Below, in pieces: positions 36,657-44,640 of a DNA stretch of 64,000 nucleotides. The translations under genes and the position numbers were made by a program. Source of the DNA: Massilia eurypsychrophila (GTDB lineage: Bacteria; Pseudomonadota; Gammaproteobacteria; Burkholderiales; Burkholderiaceae_D). A model generated the notes under the pieces. The model saw only the letters and a list, made by a program, of their open reading frames with translations. It was not told the DNA's origin and did no database searches. The stretch is from positions 62,001 through 126,000 of the forward strand of contig NZ_PDOC01000013.1 in the NCBI RefSeq assembly GCF_002760655.1. Direction: 5' to 3'. The first letter of the stretch is position 1. Every line of letters begins with the position of its first letter.

Positions 36657-37526
36657 TTATTGGGAGCTTTTGCTTGCGGCCGGTTGATATACCCGCACGT
36701 AGTCAATTTCCATCTGCTGCGGCAGGCTGCTGTCGACCACCGCGCGGCCCAGGTCGCCGCCGATGGCCAGGTTGAGCAGCAGGTATTGCGGACTGGCGAA
36801 GGGCCATTTCTGATAGTCGCCGTCGCCCGGGTTGCGCAGTTCGTTGTAGGCGCGGCCGTCGACGGCGATCACCAGCTGGTCCGGCGTCCAGCGCAGCTGA
36901 TAGTTGTGGAACGCGGTGCAGGCGTCCGGCACCGGCGTCGTCTTCGTGTTCGGGGTATTTTTCGGCCAGTTCTGGGCGCCCGTGTAAATGCTTCCGAGCA
37001 CTTCGCCCGGCTTGCTGCCGACATGCTCCATGATGTCGATCTCGCCGTCCACCGGCCAGCTGCCCCTCGTGCCCAGCATCCAGATGGCCGGCCAGGTGCC
37101 TACGCCGCACGGCAGCCTGGCGCGCACTTCGATGAAGCCATAGGTCCAGCTGGCCAGGCCGCGGGTGAACAGGCGCGCCGACGAGTAGGCCTGGCCGCCG
37201 TGGTCGGGCAGGCCGCGCAAGCTTTCGCGCCGCGCCGTAATGATCAGTTTGCCGCCTTCGACGCGGCTGTTCTCCAGCCGGGCGCGGGCGTAATACTGCA
37301 GCTCGTGATTGAACCAGCCTTGCTTGTTGTAGGCGGTGTCGTAGGCCCACTTGGCCGCATCGGGCAAGCCGTCCTGGTCGAATTCGTCGGACCAGGTCAG
37401 CTGCCAGCCGGCCGGCACGGTGATCGCCGTCGCGGCGGTGCCGGCACCAGCGGCATGGGCTGAGCCGACGACGAGCGCCAGGCAGATGCCGATCCATGAC
37501 GCTGTTCTGGTACTGAAATGATCCAT
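36657..37526 (-). CDS. glycoside hydrolase family 16 endo-beta-glucanase
   Basis: A 289-residue secreted enzyme with a signal peptide (cleavage probably after SAHA, about residue 25). The GH16 catalytic signature GEIDIMEHVG has Glu162 nucleophile, Asp164 and Glu167 acid/base, and the flanking tryptophans (WSDEFD, GTWPAIWMLG) and C-terminal QMEIDYVRVYQ are typical of laminarinase-type members. It would cut beta-1,3 or mixed-linked glucan outside the cytoplasm. A LacI-type operator lies only 12 bases before the start, so repression should be tight. The ATG at 37526 follows AAAGGA; the longer frame upstream is not used. Confidence 0.93.
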   Translation of the reverse strand: MDHFSTRTASWIGICLALVVGSAHAAGAGTAATAITVPAGWQLTWSDEFDQDGLPDAAKWAYDTAYNKQGWFNHELQYYARARLENSRVEGGKLIITARRESLRGLPDHGGQAYSSARLFTRGLASWTYGFIEVRARLPCGVGTWPAIWMLGTRGSWPVDGEIDIMEHVGSKPGEVLGSIYTGAQNWPKNTPNTKTTPVPDACTAFHNYQLRWTPDQLVIAVDGRAYNELRNPGDGDYQKWPFASPQYLLLNLAIGGDLGRAVVDSSLPQQMEIDYVRVYQPAASKSSQ

Positions 37527-37537
37527 TCGCGGGTCCT

Positions 37538-37553
37538 TTGGAAACCTTTCCAA
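37538..37553. promoter_or_regulatory. LacI-type operator 2 (GH16 gene)
   Basis: TTGGAAACCTTTCCAA has seven-base perfect arms around CC, centred about 20 bases before the GH16 start and overlapping the ribosome-site region. A bound repressor would block transcription initiation or elongation directly. Confidence 0.85.
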
Positions 37554-37831
37554 TTTGTGGCTTGAATATAGCACCCTTATATTTTTAAAGTCAATTTGCA
37601 GCGCCGCACGGATCGGCAAATTCCTTGGCGGGAAGAGCGTCGCGCAGAGCGGCGCAGGGGGCGAAAAAAATATTTTATGGCGTGCTCCGATGTGTTGCTT
37701 TTTACGCAGCCGTAGGGTTCCGCGCGGGCCGGATTGCCGCCCCGGCGAAGTTATGGCAAAGTGCGCTGTCAGCAAGCGCGGCCTTGAATCGTTGACATCG
37801 GTTTTACCCCGGTGCTATAGTCGGGCCAGCA

Positions 37832-37851
37832 AAGTGGTAACGTTTCCACTT
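37832..37851. promoter_or_regulatory. LacI-type operator 3 (ABC importer operon)
   Basis: AAGTGGTAACGTTTCCACTT is a 20-base palindrome with one mismatched pair, 50 bases upstream of the binding-protein gene. The same operon carries the lacI-family gene at its end, so this site would give autoregulation. The rest of 37554-37831 shows no gene. Confidence 0.85.
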
Positions 37852-37901
37852 GGCGCAAGATAATGAGCGGATCCCAGGTCCGCCGCACCTCAGGAGACAG
37901 G

Positions 37902-39170
37902 ATGCACCCAAATCGCATGACGGCGCTGGCTGGCGCCTTGCTGTGCGCCGCGCTGCCGCTGGCAGCGGTGAGCCCGCTGGCATCGGCCGCGGCGCCGGCG
38001 CGCGGTCCCACCGCCGAAGTGATCCACTGGTGGACCTCGGGCGGCGAATCGGCCGCGGTCAAGCAGGTCGCGCAGGCCTACCGCGCCGCCGGCGGCACCT
38101 GGATCGACACGGCAATTGCCGGCGGCGACCAGTCGCGCGCCGTCACCATCAACCGCATCGTCGGCGGCAATCCGCCCACCGCCGCCCAGTTCAACACCTC
38201 CAAGCAGTTCCTCGACGTAATCGAGCAGGGCATGCTCAACAACGTCGACGACGTCGCCGCGAAGGAGGGCTGGGAACAGATGCTGCCGGCGCCGATCGTC
38301 AACGTCATCAAGGTCAAGGGCCACTGGTACGCGGTGCCGCTGAACATCCACATGCAGACCTGGATCTGGTACTCGCAGGCCGCCTTCAAGAAGGCCGGCA
38401 TCGCAAAAGAGCCGGCGACGATGGACGAACTGTTCGCCGCGCTCGACAAGCTCAAGGCCGCCGGCATCGTGCCGCTGGCCCACGGCGGCCAGGCCTGGCA
38501 GGAGACGGTGCTGTTTTCCGCCGTCCTCGCCAACCTCGGTGGGCGCGAATTGTACCTGGCGGTGATCCGCGACCGCGACCAGAAAGCGATTGCGTCCGAC
38601 GCCTTCAAGAAGGTGCTGCTGGCCTTCAAGCGCTTGCAGACCTACGTCGATGCCGGCTCGCCGGGGCGCAACTGGAACGACGCCACCGCCATGGTCTCGG
38701 GCGGCAAAGCGGGCGTGCAGATCATGGGCGACTGGGTCAAGGGCGAATTCACCGCCGCGCGCCAAGTGGCCGGCAAGGATTACGGCTGCATCGCCGGCCT
38801 CGGGCCGACGGTGCCGTACCTGATCCAGGGCGACGTGTTCGTGTTCCCGAAAACGTCGAACCCGGCTGCCGTGCGCGCGCAAAAGCTGCTCGCCAGCGTG
38901 GTGGTGGCGCCGGCCACCCAGCTCGCCTTCAGCCAGCTCAAAGGATCGATCCCGGTGCGCATGGATGTCGACGCCACCAAGCTCGATGCCTGCGCGCAGA
39001 AGGGCATGGCCGTCATGAAGGACAAAGCGCGCCAGATCGGCGTGACCGAGGTGTACCTGACGCCCGACCAGAACGGCGCCATCCAGGACGTGTTGACGGC
39101 CTACTGGAACACCGCCATGCCGGTCGAGAAGGCGCAGAAGAACTTCGCCGCGGCGCTGAAGAACAGCTAG
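37902..39170 (+). CDS. sugar ABC transporter substrate-binding protein
   Basis: A 422-residue CUT1-type solute-binding protein with a signal peptide (cleavage near ASAAAP, about residue 32) and the characteristic start of the mature form (TAEVIHWWTSGGESAAVKQV). It would capture a sugar, probably a gluco-oligosaccharide, in the periplasm. I use the ATG at 37902, five bases after AGGAG, rather than the in-frame start at 37863. It is the first gene of the operator-3 operon, followed directly by two permeases, an ATPase and LacI. Confidence 0.92.
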   Translation: MHPNRMTALAGALLCAALPLAAVSPLASAAAPARGPTAEVIHWWTSGGESAAVKQVAQAYRAAGGTWIDTAIAGGDQSRAVTINRIVGGNPPTAAQFNTSKQFLDVIEQGMLNNVDDVAAKEGWEQMLPAPIVNVIKVKGHWYAVPLNIHMQTWIWYSQAAFKKAGIAKEPATMDELFAALDKLKAAGIVPLAHGGQAWQETVLFSAVLANLGGRELYLAVIRDRDQKAIASDAFKKVLLAFKRLQTYVDAGSPGRNWNDATAMVSGGKAGVQIMGDWVKGEFTAARQVAGKDYGCIAGLGPTVPYLIQGDVFVFPKTSNPAAVRAQKLLASVVVAPATQLAFSQLKGSIPVRMDVDATKLDACAQKGMAVMKDKARQIGVTEVYLTPDQNGAIQDVLTAYWNTAMPVEKAQKNFAAALKNS

Positions 39171-40067
39171 ATGACGATGCCAGAACCCAGCGTATTGCGG
39201 CCGGCAGCACTGGCGCCAGGCCGCGCGCCTTGGCGCTTGCCCCGCGTGACGCCGTACGCCGCGCTGCTACCGATGGCGCTGACGGTGCTAGTGGCCTACA
39301 TCGGCGGCGTGCTGTGGACCTTGCGCACCTCGTTTACCAATTCGCGCACTTTCGCATCCGACCAGTTCATCGGCCTGGCGCAGTACGAGCGCTTGTTCGG
39401 CAACGAGCGCTGGCTGCTGTCGCTGCATAACCTGGCCATCTACGGCGTGCTGTTCATCGCCGCCTGCGTGGTGATCGGCTGCCTGCTGGCGATCTTCATC
39501 GACCAGCACGTGACCGGCGAAGGCGTGCTGCGCACCGTTTTCCTGTATCCGTACGCGATGTCGTTCGTGGCCACCGGCCTGGTGTGGCAATGGCTGCTCA
39601 CGCCCGGCCCGGGCGCCAGCTTCGACTGGATCGTCGACCAGGACATGGTGATCTACACCGTCGTCATCGCCGGCGTCTGGCAGGCATCCGGCCTGGTGAT
39701 GGCGCTGATGCTGGCCGGCCTGCGCGGCGTCGACCCTGAAATCTGGAAAGCGGCGCGCCTGGACGGCATCCCGGCCTGGCGCGTGTACCTGTCGATCGTG
39801 CTGCCGATGCTCGGCCCGACGTTTGCCACCGTGCTGTTGCTGCTGTCGACCGCGGTGGTCAAGCTGTACGACGCGGTCGTCGCCATGACCCAGGGCGGGC
39901 CCGGCATCGCCAGCGAAGTGCCGGCCAAGTTCATCATGGACCACTTGTTTTTGCGCTCGAATATCGGCCTGGCGTCGGCCGGCGCCATGGTGCTGCTGGC
40001 GCCCGTGCTGGCGATCCTGGTGCCGTATGCGTACGGCCGCAGCCGCCGCCGGCAGGGCGCGCGATGA
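39171..40067 (+). CDS. sugar ABC transporter permease (MalF/UgpA type)
   Basis: A 298-residue inner-membrane permease with six helices. The EAA loop is present as EIWKAARLDGIPAWRVYLSIVLP, which contacts the ATPase. Its start abuts the binding-protein stop, and its end overlaps the next permease gene by four bases. It forms a heterodimer with the downstream permease. Confidence 0.93.
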   Translation: MTMPEPSVLRPAALAPGRAPWRLPRVTPYAALLPMALTVLVAYIGGVLWTLRTSFTNSRTFASDQFIGLAQYERLFGNERWLLSLHNLAIYGVLFIAACVVIGCLLAIFIDQHVTGEGVLRTVFLYPYAMSFVATGLVWQWLLTPGPGASFDWIVDQDMVIYTVVIAGVWQASGLVMALMLAGLRGVDPEIWKAARLDGIPAWRVYLSIVLPMLGPTFATVLLLLSTAVVKLYDAVVAMTQGGPGIASEVPAKFIMDHLFLRSNIGLASAGAMVLLAPVLAILVPYAYGRSRRRQGAR

Positions 40068-40915
40068 AACACAGCGCCGAGCGCATCGGCATCTACGCCT
40101 TCCTCTTCAGCGCCGCGCTGTTCTTTTTGCTGCCGCTGTACGTCATGCTGGTCACCTCGGTCAAGTCGATGGACGAGATCCGCGCCGGCGGCATCTTCGC
40201 GCTGCCGCTGGCGCCGACCTTCGAGCCGTGGCGCCTGGCCTGGAGCGAGGTATGCACGGGCGCGGCCTGCGAAGGGGTGCGCGCCGGCTTCTGGAATTCG
40301 GTCGCCATCACCGTTCCCAGCACGCTGCTGCCGATCGCGCTGGGCGCCGTCAACGGCTATGCACTGTCGTTCTGGAAGCCGCGCGGCGGCGCCGTGCTGT
40401 TTGCCGTGCTGCTGGCCGGCGCCTTCATTCCGGTGCAGGTGATGCTGTACCCGATGGTGCGCATGATGGCAACGCTCGGCGTATTCGGTTCGATGCCGGC
40501 CATCGTGCTGGTGCACACGATATTCGGCATGCCCTTGATGACGCTCCTGTTCCGCAATTACTACGCCGGCGTGCCGCGCGAGCTGTTCCAGGCCGCGCGC
40601 ATCGACGGCGGCAGCTTCTGGCGCATCTTCCTGCAGGTGATGCTGCCGATGTCGGCGCCGATCATCGTCGTCGCCGCCATCATGCAGGTCACCGGCGTGT
40701 GGAACGACTACATCCTCGGCCTGGTGTTCGCCGGCCGCGACAACCTGCCGATGACGGTGCAGCTCAATAACGTCATCAACACCACCACCGGCACGCGGCT
40801 GTACAACGTCAACATGGCCGCCACCGTGCTTACCGCGCTGCTGCCGCTGGCCGTCTACTTCCTGTCCGGCCGCTGGTTCGTGCGCGGCATCGCCGCCGGC
40901 GCGGTCAAGGGCTAA
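40064..40915 (+). CDS. sugar ABC transporter permease (MalG/UgpE type)
   Basis: A 283-residue permease with six helices and an EAA loop (RELFQAARIDGGSFWRIFLQVMLP). It is the second membrane subunit of the CUT1 importer. The short loop GAACEGV between the first two helices contains two cysteines' worth of context (CTGAAC) and may carry a periplasmic disulfide. It overlaps the previous gene by ATGA. Confidence 0.93.
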   Translation: MKHSAERIGIYAFLFSAALFFLLPLYVMLVTSVKSMDEIRAGGIFALPLAPTFEPWRLAWSEVCTGAACEGVRAGFWNSVAITVPSTLLPIALGAVNGYALSFWKPRGGAVLFAVLLAGAFIPVQVMLYPMVRMMATLGVFGSMPAIVLVHTIFGMPLMTLLFRNYYAGVPRELFQAARIDGGSFWRIFLQVMLPMSAPIIVVAAIMQVTGVWNDYILGLVFAGRDNLPMTVQLNNVINTTTGTRLYNVNMAATVLTALLPLAVYFLSGRWFVRGIAAGAVKG

Positions 40916-40935
40916 CCGAGATGAAAAACTAATCC

Positions 40936-42024
40936 ATGGCCAACGTCGCATTGCGCAAGCTGTCGATCACCCTCGGCGGCAACCAGGTCATCCGCGGCCT
41001 CGACCTCGACATCGCCGACGGCGAGTTCCTCGTGCTGCTGGGGCCTTCCGGCTGCGGCAAGTCGACCCTGCTGCACAGTATCGCCGGCCTGAACGACATC
41101 GACGGCGGCAGCGTCGAAATCGGCGGGCGCGACATGCGCGGCGTCGATCCGAGCCAGCGCGGCATCGGCATGGTGTTCCAGTCGTACGCGCTGTACCCGA
41201 CCATGACGGTGGAAAAAAACATGTCGTTCGGCGCCCGCATCGCCGGCCTGCCGAAGGCGCAGATCGCCGAACGGGTGGCGCGCGCGGCCGCCATGCTGCA
41301 GCTGGGCGAACTGTTAAAGCGCAAGCCGGCCCAGTTATCGGGCGGGCAGCGCCAGCGCGTGGCGATCGGCCGCGCGCTGGTGCGCGAGGCGGCCGTGTTC
41401 CTGTTCGACGAGCCGCTGTCGAACCTCGACGCCAAGCTGCGCGCCGAGCTGCGGCGCGAACTCAAACTGCTGCACCAGAACCTTGGCGCGACCATGATCT
41501 ACGTCACCCACGACCAGGTCGAGGCGATGACCCTGGCCAGCCGCATCGTCGTCATGCGCGAAGGGCAGGTGCAGCAGATCGGCACCCCGGCCGACGTCTA
41601 CGAGCGTCCGGCCAACCTGTTCGTCGCCGGCTTCCTGGGAGCGCCGGCGATGAATTTCATCGCCGGCGAAGTCGACGCCCACGGTTTTTTCCGCGCCGGG
41701 CCGCTGCACGTCAAGCTGCGCCAGGCCTTGCCGCAGCGGGCAGTGCTGGGCGTGCGGCCGGAGCACATCCGCATCGAGGCGGGCGGCGCGCTGGCCGCCA
41801 CGGTCGCGCTGGTCGAACCGATGGGCAACCACCAGGTCGTGTGGCTGGCCTGCGCCGGCCAGCAGCTCTCCGTCGTCGTGCAGGACAGCCGCCATTTCAC
41901 GCACGGCCAGGCGGTCAGCTTAAATATCGACGCGGCGCGGGTGTCGCTGTTCGATCCCGATAGCGGAAAGGCTTTATCATATGCGGTCGAACAAGCACTG
42001 ACTTTAGAAACGGATTGTATATAG
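40936..42024 (+). CDS. sugar ABC transporter ATP-binding protein (UgpC/MsmK type)
   Basis: A 362-residue ATPase with Walker A GPSGCGKST, the LSGGQRQR signature, Walker B VFLFDEPLSNLD and a C-terminal TOBE regulatory domain (about 240-355) of the MalK/UgpC class. It energises the permease pair. It has its own place in the importer operon rather than being shared from elsewhere. Its stop (TAG) shares one base with the GTG start of lacI. Confidence 0.95.
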   Translation: MANVALRKLSITLGGNQVIRGLDLDIADGEFLVLLGPSGCGKSTLLHSIAGLNDIDGGSVEIGGRDMRGVDPSQRGIGMVFQSYALYPTMTVEKNMSFGARIAGLPKAQIAERVARAAAMLQLGELLKRKPAQLSGGQRQRVAIGRALVREAAVFLFDEPLSNLDAKLRAELRRELKLLHQNLGATMIYVTHDQVEAMTLASRIVVMREGQVQQIGTPADVYERPANLFVAGFLGAPAMNFIAGEVDAHGFFRAGPLHVKLRQALPQRAVLGVRPEHIRIEAGGALAATVALVEPMGNHQVVWLACAGQQLSVVVQDSRHFTHGQAVSLNIDAARVSLFDPDSGKALSYAVEQALTLETDCI

Positions 42025-43046
42025 TGGCCACCATCAAGGATGTAGCCCGCCTGGCGGGCGTCGGACTCGGCACCGCCTCCCGCGTCGTCAGCGGCAAGGG
42101 ATCGGTGTCGCCGGCCACGCTCGAAAAAGTCAAGAAGGCGATCGAGACGCTCGACTTCCGGCCGTCGCACGCGGCCCGCTCGCTGCTGTCCGGATCTAGC
42201 CAGATGGTGGGCGTGTACATCCCGGTGTTGTCGGGCACCTTCTACACGCCGATCCTGCAGATCATCGACACCGAGCTGCGCGCCGCCGGTCTGCACATGG
42301 TGGTGGCCTTCGGCGTTGGCCTCGGCGACGAGCGCCGCCAGGCCATCGACGGCATTGAATTTTTGATGGAGCGCGGCTGCGACGGCCTGATCGTCATGAC
42401 CAGCGCGTTGCAGGACGTCGACATCGAGGCGCTCGGCGCCAAGCAAAGCCAGATGGTGATCCTCAACCACATGTGCGGCGCCATCGCCGACCAGTGTTTC
42501 ACGGTCGACCACGCGCTCGGCGGACGGCGCGCCGCCCGCACGCTGCTCGACTTCAAGCACCGCGACATCGCCGTCATTGCCGGGCCGGCGCGGCTGGCCG
42601 ACAGCGTGGCGCGCATCTCCGGCTTCATGGCCGAGCTGAGCGAAAACGGCATCGACACGGCCAGCATGTGGATCGCCGAGAGCGATTTTTCGCCGGCCGG
42701 CGGCTGGAACGCGGCCAAGGAACTGATCGAATCGGGCAAGCCGATCAGCGCGCTGTTTTGCGCCAACGACGAGATGGCGGTCGGCGCGCTGAGCTACTTC
42801 CAGGAAGCCGGCATCCGCGTGCCGCACGACCTGTCGGTGATCGGCTACGACGACACCCCGAGCGCCGAATTCTCGGCCCCGCGCCTGACGTCGGTGCACA
42901 TGCCGTGGCGCGAGATGACGCTCAACGGCGTCAATGCGCTGCTGAACCGCTGCTATGACCTGGAGCGCCCGGTGGCGCGCAATTTCCCCGTCACGATGAC
43001 CCTGCGCGCGTCGCTGGCGACGGCCTCGCCGTTGAAAAAGCCATGA
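42024..43046 (+). CDS. LacI-family transcriptional regulator of the glucan locus
   Basis: A 340-residue repressor with an N-terminal LacI helix-turn-helix (ATIKDVARLAGVGLGTASRVVSG), a hinge with RSLLSG and a periplasmic-binding-protein-like sensor domain. I use the GTG at 42024 because it places the conserved ATIKDVA at the N-terminus; the frame extends to a TTG at 42015. As the last gene of the importer operon it is well placed to bind the five TGGWAWCSTTTCCA-type operators nearby. The inducer is probably the imported sugar or glucose, not shown by sequence. Confidence 0.93.
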   Translation: MATIKDVARLAGVGLGTASRVVSGKGSVSPATLEKVKKAIETLDFRPSHAARSLLSGSSQMVGVYIPVLSGTFYTPILQIIDTELRAAGLHMVVAFGVGLGDERRQAIDGIEFLMERGCDGLIVMTSALQDVDIEALGAKQSQMVILNHMCGAIADQCFTVDHALGGRRAARTLLDFKHRDIAVIAGPARLADSVARISGFMAELSENGIDTASMWIAESDFSPAGGWNAAKELIESGKPISALFCANDEMAVGALSYFQEAGIRVPHDLSVIGYDDTPSAEFSAPRLTSVHMPWREMTLNGVNALLNRCYDLERPVARNFPVTMTLRASLATASPLKKP

Positions 43047-43058
43047 CGCTTTTTTTTA
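43035..43058 (+). terminator. hairpin with T-tract at the end of lacI
   Basis: AAAAAGC and GCTTTTT form a seven-base stem around a six-base loop that includes the lacI stop, followed by further Ts to 43058. It resembles an AT-rich Rho-independent terminator that would separate the importer operon from the GH1 gene. Confidence 0.65.
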
Positions 43059-43067
43059 TACTTCAGC

Positions 43068-43081
43068 TGGAAACCTTTCCA
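43068..43081. promoter_or_regulatory. LacI-type operator 4 (GH1 gene)
   Basis: TGGAAACCTTTCCA, identical to the core of operator 2, 44 bases upstream of the chosen GH1 start. Confidence 0.85.
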
Positions 43082-43125
43082 ACTGTGCCGCCAATCTGGC
43101 AGAATTGATTATTCCCCCGACCCCA

Positions 43126-44526
43126 ATGCCCATGACGACACCATCTTGCCCCGCCTTTCAAGCACCCGTGCGCAGCGACTTCGCCGACGATTTCCTGTGG
43201 GGCAGCGCCACTTCGTCCTACCAGATCGAAGGCGCCACCGGCGAGGACGGCCGCGCCGAGTCGATCTGGGACCGCTTCGCCGCCACCCCCGGCAAGGTGC
43301 GCGACGGCGCCACCGGGCAGGTCGCCTGCGACCATTACCACCGCTGGCCGCAGGACCTCGACCTGGCGCGCGACATGGGCATGCGCGCGTACCGCTTCTC
43401 GATTGCCTGGCCGCGCATTTTTTCGGCCGTCGGCGGCGCGCCGAACCAGAAGGGCCTCGACTTTTATTCGCGGCTGGTCGACGGCATGCTCGAACGGGGC
43501 CTGCAGCCGTGGGCCACCTTGTACCACTGGGACCTGCCGCAGTACCTGCAGGACGAAGGCGGCTGGAACGCGCGCGCCACCGTCGATGCCTACCTCGAAT
43601 TCGCCGACGTCATGACGCGCCGCCTCGGCGACCGGGTAAAACACTGGATCACCCACAACGAGCCGTGGTGCACCGCCATCATCGGCAATTACGAGGGCTT
43701 GCACGCACCGGGCCTGACCGATTTCAAGACGGCGCTGCAGGTGTGCCACCATGTGCTGCTCTCGCACGGCAAGGCGGTGCCGCTGATCCGCGCCAACGTG
43801 CCCGACGCGCAGGTCGGCATCGCCCTGAGCCTGCATCCGGTGCGCGCGGCCGGCGACAGCGCCGCCGACCAGGCAGCACTGGCGCGCCACGACGGGCTGC
43901 GCTACCGCTGGTTCCTCGATCCGCTGTTCGGCCGCGGCTACCCCCAGGCCACGCTCGACCAGGTCGGCGCGGCGGCCCCGCGGGTGGAAGACGGCGACAT
44001 GGCGGCGATTGCCGTCGCCACCGATTTCCTCGGCGTGAACTACTATTTTCCCGAGACGATCCAGGATGCTCCCGGCAGCGGGCCATTGAACGCCGTCGTC
44101 GCCGCGCCGGAAGCGGGCAGCGAGACGACCGCGCTGGGATGGCCGGTGGCGCCGGACGGCCTGCCCGAACTGCTCGCGCGCATCGAGGCCGATTATCACC
44201 CGGGGCCGATCTACATTACCGAAAACGGCTCCTGCTACGACGACACGGTGGAAGCCGACGGCGCCGTGCTCGATGTCGGCCGGCGCGACTATCTGCAGCG
44301 CCACCTGGCCGCGTTGAAACAGGCGATCGATGGCGGCGTGCCGGTCAAGGGCTACTTCGCCTGGAGCCTGATCGACAATTTCGAGTGGGCCGAGGGTTAC
44401 CGGCGCCGTTTCGGCCTGGTGCATGTCGATTACACTACCCAGCAGCGGCGCCTGAAGGCGAGCGGCCAGTGGTACGGCCAGTTCCTGAAGAGAGAGGGCA
44501 ACGCGAAGAGTAGGGCGGAATCCTGA
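43126..44526 (+). CDS. glycoside hydrolase family 1 beta-glucosidase
   Basis: A 466-residue cytoplasmic enzyme (no signal peptide). GH1 marks are FLWGSATSSYQIEGA at the N-terminus, acid/base Glu179 in THNEPW and nucleophile Glu366 in IYITENGS. It would release glucose from imported beta-glucosides. The start is uncertain: ATG 43126 or 43132 lack a clear ribosome site, and the TTG at 43105 is the only earlier option. It has its own operator just upstream and forms a one-gene unit ahead of the GH3 operon. Confidence 0.93.
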   Translation: MPMTTPSCPAFQAPVRSDFADDFLWGSATSSYQIEGATGEDGRAESIWDRFAATPGKVRDGATGQVACDHYHRWPQDLDLARDMGMRAYRFSIAWPRIFSAVGGAPNQKGLDFYSRLVDGMLERGLQPWATLYHWDLPQYLQDEGGWNARATVDAYLEFADVMTRRLGDRVKHWITHNEPWCTAIIGNYEGLHAPGLTDFKTALQVCHHVLLSHGKAVPLIRANVPDAQVGIALSLHPVRAAGDSAADQAALARHDGLRYRWFLDPLFGRGYPQATLDQVGAAAPRVEDGDMAAIAVATDFLGVNYYFPETIQDAPGSGPLNAVVAAPEAGSETTALGWPVAPDGLPELLARIEADYHPGPIYITENGSCYDDTVEADGAVLDVGRRDYLQRHLAALKQAIDGGVPVKGYFAWSLIDNFEWAEGYRRRFGLVHVDYTTQQRRLKASGQWYGQFLKREGNAKSRAES

Positions 44527-44564
44527 TGCATTTATGTTGACGCCGCCTGTCTTTGCGGCGAGAA

Positions 44565-44580
44565 TTGGAATCGTTTCCAA
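44565..44580. promoter_or_regulatory. LacI-type operator 5 (GH3 operon)
   Basis: TTGGAATCGTTTCCAA has six-base perfect arms around TCGT, 60 bases upstream of the GH3 gene. It fits the same consensus as the other four sites, with one A-to-T change in the left half. Confidence 0.8.
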
Positions 44581-44640
44581 AAGCATGCCGAAGCGCCTGC
44601 CGGGGACATTTTTACCACCATAATAAAGTCGAGACACTGC

